From Bacteroides sp. 43_108 (lineage in GTDB: Bacteria; Bacteroidota; Bacteroidia; Bacteroidales; Bacteroidaceae): a stretch of DNA of 14,057 nt. The translations under genes and the position numbers were made by a program. A model generated the notes under the pieces. It ran no database searches, had not been told where the DNA came from, and was given only the letters and a program-made list of their open reading frames with translations. This document shows, piece by piece, positions 7,432 to 14,057 of the stretch (position 1 is its first letter; each line of letters opens with the position of its first letter). The stretch covers positions 1 to 14,057 of the forward strand of contig MNQS01000211.1 in NCBI GenBank assembly GCA_001915545.1, in the 5' to 3' direction.

Positions 7432-8481
7432 TTATTTCACTACATAAAAATAGGCTTTATTAAACAAGTATGCTATTAAAGTTGTAAGTATACACCATAC
7501 AATGATACTATCTATCTGCATATACGTTATAAAAACATATCCTACCCTTATATGGGACAAGTAATAGAAGTATGAAATGCCACCTAAAAACAGCAAACAT
7601 TTGCTTTGCATTTCATATTTTAAATTCAAATATGAACATAAAAATAAAATTGCAATACCTATTATAAAACACGCCCAAAGTATTTTACCCTCACAATACC
7701 ATGTAAACAAAGAAACGACTACCACTATCCATGATACTTTTGTTCTCTTTGCCACTGCATGCCCAAATAAAAAAGCCCATACATACCTATAATAGTGACC
7801 TTCTAACGGACCATAATAAAAATATGCCCATATATAATAAATACAAAAAAATATCGCTAAAAGAATGGTAGTATTTAATTTATATTTACACGATATATAA
7901 ACTGCAAAATAAAAAATTGTATAAAACATTAATATACAAGCTACATACCAATCCCCCCAGCCTAACATGTTTTTTATTATTGACAACATATCAGACATCG
8001 AAAAATTATGCAATTGATGAATCGTTTCGGGTATCCATAGCTGCTTTATTTCTCCAATTGAAAAACAATCGGGCAGAATGACATACAATACTACAGAAAT
8101 AACAGAAACAAAAAAAAGAGGAACATATATTTTTTTCATCCTATGCCACCACCTATCTAACCCGACCTCTTCTGTACCTTTTTTCAAAGACATTCCATAT
8201 CCAGAAAAAAACATAAACCAAACTAAACCTATGTTAGCTGTAGTATTCCAAACCACTTTACTAACTCCCCAGGGCATATCAACATCAAATTTTCTCTGTC
8301 CCCAATGCCCTAGCAAAATAAGAACACATGCAAGTCCTTTTAATGCAACTGCCATTTGTTTATCTATTACAAATGGTAAATACAATTTATCATATTCTAT
8401 ACTTCTAGACTTCAGACCTATAAAAAACACAGAGATTAAAACTACAATAATAATTATATATTCAATATCATAAAATGTCAT
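7432..8481 (-). CDS. Acyltransferase family 3 membrane protein (probable polysaccharide O-acetyltransferase)
   Basis: The 349-residue protein has about ten hydrophobic segments. Its signature region near residues 46-59 (ALKGLACVLILLGH) matches the acyltransferase-3 motif in which an Arg/Lys-Gly-hydrophobic-Ala stretch leads to a conserved His, here His59. A second conserved feature, FMFFSGYGMSLKKG (89-102), follows. Family members move acyl groups, commonly acetyl, across or at the membrane onto sugars of capsules, O-antigens or peptidoglycan. A capsule-decoration role is therefore likely; acetyl as donor and the acceptor sugar are inference. The ATG at 8481 is supported by an AGAGGG eight nucleotides upstream. 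The gene sits 20 nt before the next GT4 reading frame and is very AT-rich, as are the following genes. Other family-3 roles, such as lipid-linked succinylation, cannot be excluded. Confidence 0.85.
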   Translation of the reverse strand: MTFYDIEYIIIIVVLISVFFIGLKSRSIEYDKLYLPFVIDKQMAVALKGLACVLILLGHWGQRKFDVDMPWGVSKVVWNTTANIGLVWFMFFSGYGMSLKKGTEEVGLDRWWHRMKKIYVPLFFVSVISVVLYVILPDCFSIGEIKQLWIPETIHQLHNFSMSDMLSIIKNMLGWGDWYVACILMFYTIFYFAVYISCKYKLNTTILLAIFFCIYYIWAYFYYGPLEGHYYRYVWAFLFGHAVAKRTKVSWIVVVVSLFTWYCEGKILWACFIIGIAILFLCSYLNLKYEMQSKCLLFLGGISYFYYLSHIRVGYVFITYMQIDSIIVWCILTTLIAYLFNKAYFYVVK

Positions 8482-8534
8482 GATTCGCCCTCTAGTTATA
8501 AATTATTACAAAAAAACAGTATTTTACAATAGAT

Positions 8535-9440
8535 TTAAGGCATATATTTTCTAAATCCTTCATCTGGACATTTCTTAAATCCCGAAAAAAAGGCTTCATT
8601 AAAACATCGAAACCATCCCCAATCCTTAGCTATAAATAAATAATAATAAGCATTATAAACATAAAAAGAAAAATAGTTCTTCAAACTCATCCGTCCTTTA
8701 CCGTTAAATACCGTATTTCGCCAATAACAATAACCTTTCCACTTATTGGGAACCGTAACTATTGACTTATTAAATAAGGTTCGTGAAAAAGTCATTTTAT
8801 CACTAGGATGGTAATGAATAGCAGAAGTTATTGTAACTATAACAGCTCCAGAATCTTTTGCTCTTAATGTATAATTTCTTTCATCCCCCCAAATGAATAA
8901 TTGAGGTATAGGATAGCCTATCTTATCTACAAGTTTTCTTGATAATAAAATACCATTAAAAGGACAAGAATATTCTGGTACTACATTCCCAAATGTAGCA
9001 ATCAATTCATCTGATTCAAATCTCCCATGATAATTAAAAGCCAACTTACTGTGATCATCAACAGAAAGAACCATTGGAGACAAAAAATCATACTGAGGAT
9101 AATACTGCAACAATTGTTTAAGACAATTCTTTTCGGGTATTCCATCATCGTCCATGACCCAATAAGCATCAAATTTTCCACTTTCATGTGCCATTTTTAA
9201 ACCTGTATAAAAACCACCAGCACCTCCTAAATTCTTTTCTAATCGTACATATTTAAAATTCAATCCTTGTGCTATTTTTTTCATTTTATCAGCCATTTCC
9301 AATGTCCCATCTGTAGAAGCATTGTCAATAACATAAATAGTTTCAGGTCTATAGGACTGATTACATATATGTTGAATACAATTAAAAAGTAGTTCTTTCC
9401 TATTATAGGTAACAACAATACAAGCTATTCTTTTATCCAT
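8535..9440 (-). CDS. GT2 glycosyltransferase, GlfT/rhamnosyltransferase-like (COG1216 type)
   Basis: The 301-residue protein opens with the GT-A nucleotide-sugar fold: ACIVVTYNRKELL (residues 6-18), DNASTDGT (39-46), the family-specific NLGGAGGFYTG (70-80) and the metal-binding WVMDDDG (94-100, Asp97-99). Further on, FIWGDERNYTLR carries the probable catalytic acidic residues. NLGGAGGF together with DDDG is typical of the galactofuranosyl/rhamnosyl-transferase branch of family 2, but the sugar cannot be read from the sequence. It probably acts at the cytoplasmic face of the inner membrane, adding one residue to the lipid-linked repeat unit. It starts 124 nt after the activase stop, one of the larger gaps in this run, and ends 53 nt before the acyltransferase. 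The gap upstream includes a six-G run on the coding strand and no clear promoter. Confidence 0.9.
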   Translation of the reverse strand: MDKRIACIVVTYNRKELLFNCIQHICNQSYRPETIYVIDNASTDGTLEMADKMKKIAQGLNFKYVRLEKNLGGAGGFYTGLKMAHESGKFDAYWVMDDDGIPEKNCLKQLLQYYPQYDFLSPMVLSVDDHSKLAFNYHGRFESDELIATFGNVVPEYSCPFNGILLSRKLVDKIGYPIPQLFIWGDERNYTLRAKDSGAVIVTITSAIHYHPSDKMTFSRTLFNKSIVTVPNKWKGYCYWRNTVFNGKGRMSLKNYFSFYVYNAYYYLFIAKDWGWFRCFNEAFFSGFKKCPDEGFRKYMP

Positions 9441-9564
9441 ACTATATTAACTCAGATACTACAATTCGATAATTAGATACTTTAATTTCTAAGCTATTTC
9501 ATAATTCTTTCGCATAACATCAATAACTTATTATACCCCCCTTTGAAACCTATACTTTAAAATA

Positions 9565-10392
9565 TTATAATGCAACCTTTTTAGTTTCAATTCCCACCAT
9601 TAATAAAGCATTAACAAAATCAGAATAATACTTTTCAGAAGGTACATAACCTTTAAACGATAACCCTAATTTATGGTATTTAGATTCTGCAAGAGCATGA
9701 CATTTTAAAACCTCAATGCTTAAGACATCTATTTTCTTCAATCTTTTCACAATTTCATTTGCATCCATCGAATCTATAAAAACAAGTCGATATAAAATAT
9801 TTGCATTCGAATCTCTTAAAATTTGTAAATTATGCATTATAACATCATCATAATCTTCTCTATAATTTTCCTGTTGCAATTTTAAATCAACAATCCATTC
9901 ATCTACATAAGGTATAATTCCTAATATCCCTCTATCATTTTTACAATACAAAGTAGTTTCCATTGTGCAATTAATCTGTTCGCTATTAAGTATCTCTAAA
10001 AGAGGAAGTAAATTTGGAATATGAATAATCGGTTCACCACCGGAAAAAGTAACTCCGCCGCCGCTCAAATAGAATAAATCTTTATCCCTCAATAAATAAT
10101 TAGCTAATTCCTCAACAGACAATAACCGACTAGTAGCTTCTGAAACTCCAAAAGGACAACACTCCAAGGTATCAAAACCACCATTACGAATACATTTCCT
10201 ACAAAGTGAAGACGACAAACCTTTCTCTTTGATACATTTCTGATTATCTATAAAAAATAATGGAGAACTATATAAAGTTTCAGGATTACAACACCACGGA
10301 CAAGAAAAAGGGCATCCTTTCAAAAAGACTGTGGTTCTGACACCCATACCGACCGTCATATACACAACCACGTTGAATAGCCGTAACCTCAA
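9565..10392 (-). CDS. Radical SAM glycyl-radical-enzyme activase, partner of the adjacent enzyme
   Basis: The 275-residue protein belongs to the PflA-like radical SAM family. The SAM-cluster motif is Cys27-x3-Cys31-x2-Cys34 inside VFLKGCPFSCPWC, and SGGGVTFSGGEP (110-121) is the SAM-binding GGE segment. An insert with Cys53, Cys64, Cys67 and Cys78/79 could hold one extra Fe-S cluster; many eliminase-type activases carry two there. The family removes a hydrogen from the partner's glycine using a SAM-derived 5'-deoxyadenosyl radical. The start is a TTG (10392-10390) sharing bases with the partner's TGA; it is preferred because family-like sequence (LFN, then the strand before the cluster) starts right after it and the first ATG (residue 12) would remove this. 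The usual DGPG before the cluster is replaced by VGMG (residues 14-17), yet the following Arg-Thr-Thr and cluster motif are intact. Expression is presumably coupled to that of the enzyme. Confidence 0.9.
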   Translation of the reverse strand: MRLRLFNVVVYMTVGMGVRTTVFLKGCPFSCPWCCNPETLYSSPLFFIDNQKCIKEKGLSSSLCRKCIRNGGFDTLECCPFGVSEATSRLLSVEELANYLLRDKDLFYLSGGGVTFSGGEPIIHIPNLLPLLEILNSEQINCTMETTLYCKNDRGILGIIPYVDEWIVDLKLQQENYREDYDDVIMHNLQILRDSNANILYRLVFIDSMDANEIVKRLKKIDVLSIEVLKCHALAESKYHKLGLSFKGYVPSEKYYSDFVNALLMVGIETKKVAL

Positions 10393-12431
10393 GCTGTTTC
10401 ATATATCCCCGCACGAGCTATTAAATTATCCTTGTATTCTTCTGGTAAATCATTAAAGTAAGCACTAAATCCCCATACCCTTACCACAAGATCAGGATAT
10501 TTCTCTGGATGAGATTTAGCATCAACCAAAACCTGCCGATCTAACATATTCAATTGTAATTGAAAAAGACCATGAGAAAAAGCATCACGGATTATTGATA
10601 CCAACTTTTCAGGTTGCTTTTGATAAGATAAAGGAATAATAAAATCAACTACATTACCATTTAAACAATTATAAGGATAATTCAATCTACCTGCAAACCG
10701 GAGTATCTCATTGATATCTATAGAAGAAGAAATTGGTGAAATATGTACAGCATAGGGTTCACCGGATTTTCTTCCATCAAGAGTTGCAGGACTTCCAACA
10801 GACTGGAATAAATAAGCAGGAGAACTAAGACCAAACTTCACAGCATTACCATTAGCTCTTAAAGGTTCTATAGCATGACTAACACATTCTATTAACTGAT
10901 TACAAACATCAAGAACTTCAGCAGACGTAGAACCAAATTTCTCATCACTTGTTCCCAAAAATAATAGTCTCAAATCCTCATACCCTTCATAATTATTGGC
11001 AATAGCATTAAGACAATCATCTAAAGTTATCAAGTGCCTATCAAACACATACTTCTTAATATTTAGCAACGAATTAACTAGATTAGGCAATCCTAAAAGT
11101 TGCACACCTTGGTACATATATTTAGTTCCTTTATGTGAAAAATCTTTTCCTTTATTCAAACAATCTGAATCAAAAAGCGACATCAACGGCGAGTAATCAT
11201 AATTCAAATCTTCTATAACTAATGGAACCTCTATAGCTAAGTCGTTCTTTACAGCTAATAACAAAGATTGAAAAGAATAAAAATCTCGCCCTTTTTTTAA
11301 TACACGATAAAGGGAATCACAGAGCACAATACTTTTAAAAGGATTATTCTGACAAGACGATTTGCCAATTACTAATGGCTCCCAACAAGCTGAAGTTCCT
11401 AGATTCCAGACATCCTCACGCTCATAACCAAACTCCACCATATTGTTCATTATCAAAGTTTCATTCATAAATAAAGGAGAACCACAACCATTAGACAAAC
11501 ATTTGATACAAAGATTCCATATTTCAGTAGAAGTTTTGTCATTAACTCTAAATATAAGTTTAGGGTCAGGTACTTTTATTTCCGTAAAGATTTCAAGAAA
11601 CATATACGTTATGTCATTTTCAACATTATTCCCTTCCTTATCTATACCACCCAGAAGAATATACTGACCAGTATCACCAATAAGTCCTGGACTTTTAAAT
11701 TTTGTATGATAACCTAGAAGGAGACAAAAATCTTTCAATCTTCTTTTCGCACTTTCATAGGTTTCTATACCTAACTCCACATCTCTTATATAATACTGAT
11801 TCAATATTAAATCTAAACGTCCTAGACCATTATGCCAATGACGTGCCTGCCAAAACAAAGCATTATAAAACAATATTTTCTGAATAGCCTCATCCAAAGA
11901 TATACAATCACGATATAAAATCTCTGGGAAAAAAGCAGAAAGAAAATGCTCTCTTTCATTGCAGCTTTGACGTTTCTTTATTTTATCAGCTTTCGCCTCT
12001 ACCGCATCAATAATACCATATACTGTATCAACAAATTTATCCTCTTCATTGTGAAAAGTAATCTCTTGCTTAATACGACGAAGATCTGATTTCAATACAC
12101 AACTATAATCAGGTGTTATACTAACAAGAGCAGTAATCCCCTCAGGCAAGAAACGAATTTTTAACGGATCAAACGGATAAATATAATTATAAGCAAATGT
12201 AACATCTGATTTTAAAAACATCTTCCGATAAAGCTTGGCAGACAAAAAAGTACCAGGATATTCATCCCTAAAAAATTCTAAATTTAAAAACAGTTCTTTG
12301 AATGATACTTTTCCTAACATAATACGCCAAGTATATATATATTTTTTTTGATTCTTTGAAACCAATTTTTTAGCTATAGGCTTTATAAAACTAATATTTT
12401 TTTTAAGCAACCACTTTATTTTATTGTTCAT
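10389..12431 (-). CDS. Glycyl radical enzyme, PFL-like eliminase-type fold, substrate unknown
   Basis: The 680-residue protein has the hallmarks of a glycyl radical enzyme. The C-terminal loop RVWGFSAYF carries the predicted radical Gly654 and is followed by a typical tail (NDLPEEY...ARAG). The active-site loop GTSACWEP supplies Cys349 and Glu351. Residues 198-207 (HWHNGLGRLD), followed by a QYY, match a conserved family segment. Cys-x-Glu is the arrangement of glycerol/diol dehydratase, choline TMA-lyase and related eliminases; pyruvate formate-lyase has two adjacent Cys. These enzymes store an oxygen-labile glycyl radical, pass it to the Cys and abstract a substrate hydrogen. Oddities: it is shorter than the usual ~780-850 residues, the first ~75 residues are Lys-rich, and the usual His of the substrate pocket seems replaced by Ser104. 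It overlaps the flippase stop (ATGA) and the activase start (TTGA). Placement inside a capsule operon suggests modification of a sugar, polyol or lipid-linked precursor; the substrate is inference only. Confidence 0.9.
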   Translation of the reverse strand: MNNKIKWLLKKNISFIKPIAKKLVSKNQKKYIYTWRIMLGKVSFKELFLNLEFFRDEYPGTFLSAKLYRKMFLKSDVTFAYNYIYPFDPLKIRFLPEGITALVSITPDYSCVLKSDLRRIKQEITFHNEEDKFVDTVYGIIDAVEAKADKIKKRQSCNEREHFLSAFFPEILYRDCISLDEAIQKILFYNALFWQARHWHNGLGRLDLILNQYYIRDVELGIETYESAKRRLKDFCLLLGYHTKFKSPGLIGDTGQYILLGGIDKEGNNVENDITYMFLEIFTEIKVPDPKLIFRVNDKTSTEIWNLCIKCLSNGCGSPLFMNETLIMNNMVEFGYEREDVWNLGTSACWEPLVIGKSSCQNNPFKSIVLCDSLYRVLKKGRDFYSFQSLLLAVKNDLAIEVPLVIEDLNYDYSPLMSLFDSDCLNKGKDFSHKGTKYMYQGVQLLGLPNLVNSLLNIKKYVFDRHLITLDDCLNAIANNYEGYEDLRLLFLGTSDEKFGSTSAEVLDVCNQLIECVSHAIEPLRANGNAVKFGLSSPAYLFQSVGSPATLDGRKSGEPYAVHISPISSSIDINEILRFAGRLNYPYNCLNGNVVDFIIPLSYQKQPEKLVSIIRDAFSHGLFQLQLNMLDRQVLVDAKSHPEKYPDLVVRVWGFSAYFNDLPEEYKDNLIARAGIYETA

Positions 12432-13873
12432 TTTTTTAAAAATTTACTTAAAATCAAAGAAAATACCATATTGATAATACTATTTTTCAGAACATATTGC
12501 AACACCAAATAAAACAATGTACAAACAATGATACATGTACATATAAAAAACCAATCTTTCACAATAGTACCTATGAAAACACAAATAGGAATAAAACATA
12601 AAGCACCCCCCATGGCTTTACCCATATCACTAAAATTAGTAACCCTCACCGATGTGTATTTCCGTACACAAAATTCATTCACTATTAAAATCTGTGTTTC
12701 AGCATAAACAGATGAAAATGCAGCTCCTACTGCCCCATATTTCGGAATCAGATACAGATTAAGCAGAAAGTTAGCTATCGCCCCTCCTAAAACACTATAT
12801 AAAAACTGTCGGTCCTTCCCTATACTGATAAGTACTTGTATACCATTCAAATTATTTAAGCCAATAGAAAGTAAGAGAACAGAAGCTATCTGCATCGGTA
12901 ATATGGCACCATAGAATTGATTTCCAAAGAAAAGTGGAACAAAACTTGGCGAAACCATTATTATCCCAATCGTCAAAGGAAATGCCAAAAATGAAACAAT
13001 TCCCAATGATTTGTTCATCAGTTCATTTACTTTATCCGTATCACCTTTATGAATATAGGTTGAAACACGAGGAACAGCCACAACTGATAATGAAGTAGCT
13101 ACAGGTAATAACGCTTTGATGACATGCATAGCCGAGTTATAATAACCTACTTCTTGATAGGATGACTGAAAACCAAGCATCAAAGTATCTAGCATAGCAT
13201 ATATACTAATAGCCACTGAAGATGCGAACAATAGTAGAACGGCTCTAATATGTTGTGCACATCCCTTAAACTGTATATAGGGGTGAATACCCATTTTGTA
13301 CAACTTTATATAGTTCCACATTTCATTAGCTATCATGGCAAAAACACCAAGAAAAATATAATTCAAAATATCATCTTTCGTCCTTACAAACACAAAAAGT
13401 AATAATACACTGATTATCTTAATTAACAAAGAACGAAATGTAATGTATCCAAACTCCTCTCTACCGCTAAAGAACCATTCAACTTTGAAAGGAGTAATAT
13501 ACAAAGCTATGCCAGCAAATAGAAACAACGTTGCATTTTCATTCAATTGGTCTATCAAGTAAACTGACAAAAGATAAAAAAAACTAACAAACAAAGTTGA
13601 AAACAATTCTATTGAGATCATCTGAGATACAAACTCCTCCGATGCCTTCAAATCATTCTGTTTCTTTGCTATTTCCCGAATTCCATACAAAGGAATACCC
13701 AAAACAGCAAATAAAGCGAAATAAGATGAATAGGTATTCACAAAATTTGCAATACCTACACCCTCAGGATCTAGAACCCTTGCAATATAAGGTGCCGTAA
13801 CTAATGGAAACAATACCTTGGATACCTGTAGTAAGAGATTATAAAAGAAGTTCCTCTTAATAGTCTGAGCCAT
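12428..13873 (-). CDS. wzx: Wzx-type polysaccharide flippase (MATE/MVF-like, oligosaccharide transporter family)
   Basis: The 481-residue protein is almost entirely hydrophobic, with about 12 to 14 predictable membrane segments, the usual size of Wzx/RfbX exporters. The N-terminus is characteristic: a short basic start (MAQTIKRNFFYNLL), then 'PYIARVLDPEGVGIANF' near residues 28-44, the conserved start of this family, then 'GIPLYGIREIAK' near 59-70. Wzx moves the undecaprenyl-diphosphate-linked repeat unit from the cytoplasmic to the periplasmic face of the inner membrane, where Wzy polymerises it. It is the first complete gene of the window. Its TGA overlaps the ATG of the glycyl radical enzyme (ATGA, 12431-12428), so the two are probably translationally coupled. 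The ATG at 13873 gives the family-typical N-terminus. Its GC content looks somewhat higher than that of the genes just downstream. Confidence 0.93.
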   Translation of the reverse strand: MAQTIKRNFFYNLLLQVSKVLFPLVTAPYIARVLDPEGVGIANFVNTYSSYFALFAVLGIPLYGIREIAKKQNDLKASEEFVSQMISIELFSTLFVSFFYLLSVYLIDQLNENATLFLFAGIALYITPFKVEWFFSGREEFGYITFRSLLIKIISVLLLFVFVRTKDDILNYIFLGVFAMIANEMWNYIKLYKMGIHPYIQFKGCAQHIRAVLLLFASSVAISIYAMLDTLMLGFQSSYQEVGYYNSAMHVIKALLPVATSLSVVAVPRVSTYIHKGDTDKVNELMNKSLGIVSFLAFPLTIGIIMVSPSFVPLFFGNQFYGAILPMQIASVLLLSIGLNNLNGIQVLISIGKDRQFLYSVLGGAIANFLLNLYLIPKYGAVGAAFSSVYAETQILIVNEFCVRKYTSVRVTNFSDMGKAMGGALCFIPICVFIGTIVKDWFFICTCIIVCTLFYLVLQYVLKNSIINMVFSLILSKFLKK

Positions 13874-13960
13874 ATTCTATTAATATTCATTTAAACATTC
13901 CAATTTCCCAATGCAAAAACTACACAAATTTAGTGAAAGAGTATCTTTAAACCACTACTA

Positions 13961-14056
13961 TCACTCCACCTTCTCAAACGGAAAAGCCTGAAGATAACTA
14001 ATAGCCACCGTCATATTACCAAAAGCAAACACCAGCTTGGTATTCCGATGCAGACG
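13961..14056 (-). CDS. C-terminal fragment of a probable UpxY-like (NusG-family) transcription antiterminator; cut by window edge
   Basis: An open frame enters from the right edge and ends at a TGA at 13963-13961, giving about 32 residues. It contains a run of beta-strand-like residues (KLVFAFGNMTVAISYL) followed by a final FEKVE. By eye this pattern matches the end of the KOW domain in UpxY-type proteins, where a short hydrophobic strand, a Gly and an 'aYvP..FiEkV'-like tail close the protein. UpxY proteins are locus-specific NusG paralogues encoded first in Bacteroides capsule operons; they let RNA polymerase read through the long operon. The position immediately upstream of the flippase gene, on the same strand with an 87-nt gap, fits that role. 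The call is made from memory of the family and only the tail is visible, so another small regulatory protein is possible. Confidence 0.5.
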   Translation of the reverse strand, partial: RLHRNTKLVFAFGNMTVAISYLQAFPFEKVE

Positions 14057-14057
14057 C

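Noticed and set aside
8078..8473. 131-codon open frame on the plus strand
   Set aside because: It lies antisense to the acyltransferase gene, is rich in Thr/Ile/Pro as expected from complementing a hydrophobic AT-rich gene, and has no family features.
9536..9541. Six-C run between the activase and the GT2, considered as a phase-variation tract
   Set aside because: It is non-coding, short, and about 95 nt before the GT2 start with no promoter elements around it.
10389..12431. Calling the radical enzyme a pyruvate formate-lyase or an anaerobic ribonucleotide reductase
   Set aside because: Pyruvate formate-lyase needs two adjacent active-site Cys; here the loop is Ala-Cys-Trp-Glu. The ribonucleotide-reductase ATP-cone, zinc-site and size are absent.
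13925..13932. TAAATTTG on the minus strand before wzx, resembling a -7 box
   Set aside because: Only a poor TTTA at about 15 nt spacing; wzx is more likely transcribed from upstream of the UpxY-like gene.
1..14057. CRISPR array, tRNA/rRNA gene, insertion sequence or invertible promoter repeats
   Set aside because: No spaced direct repeats, no cloverleaf-like GC-rich segment, no transposase or recombinase and no long inverted repeats were seen on reading the sequence.

Overview
The window is a low-GC stretch of a surface-polysaccharide (capsule) biosynthesis locus. It most likely comes from an obligately anaerobic member of the Bacteroidales (Bacteroides, Phocaeicola or Parabacteroides). The supporting evidence is a tail resembling a UpxY/NusG-type antitermination factor directly upstream, the single-strand run of flippase, polymerase, glycosyltransferases and acyltransferase, a DUF6492-type and a YjbH-type protein, and an oxygen-sensitive glycyl radical enzyme. 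No rRNA, tRNA, CRISPR array, transposase or insertion sequence was seen. Every credible gene lies on the minus strand, so transcription runs right to left.

In transcription order the layout is: the last ~32 codons of a probable UpxY-like regulator (right edge); a Wzx-type flippase (13873-12428); a 680-residue glycyl radical enzyme (12431-10389) and its radical-SAM activase (10392-9565), joined to the flippase and to each other by 4-nt and 4-nt (TTGA) stop/start overlaps; a GlfT-like GT2 (9440-8535); an acyltransferase-3 membrane protein (8481-7432); a GT4 (7411-6077, true start probably 7309); a DUF6492 protein (6087-5116); a Wzy-type polymerase (5022-3829); and two GT2 enzymes (3836-3114 and 3117-2419). 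A 356-bp AT-rich gap without an intact gene follows. Beyond it lies a more GC-rich module: a GT4 split by an apparent 1-nt deletion in a G-run (2062-933) and a YjbH-like outer-membrane protein (936-49).

Together these genes describe a Wzx/Wzy-dependent pathway. The cytoplasmic glycosyltransferases build a repeat unit on a lipid carrier, the acyltransferase may decorate it, Wzx flips it, Wzy polymerises it, and the YjbH-like protein probably acts at the outer membrane. No initiating phosphoglycosyltransferase and no nucleotide-sugar dehydratase, epimerase or reductase is present here, so those must lie elsewhere.

The most unusual element is the glycyl radical enzyme and activase pair. The enzyme has the Cys-x-Glu active site and C-terminal glycyl loop of the eliminase-type family, but it is short, appears altered at pocket positions and has a basic N-terminus. 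The activase lacks the usual DGPG motif. I infer an anaerobic radical modification of a capsule building block or lipid-linked intermediate. I know of no characterised system of this kind.
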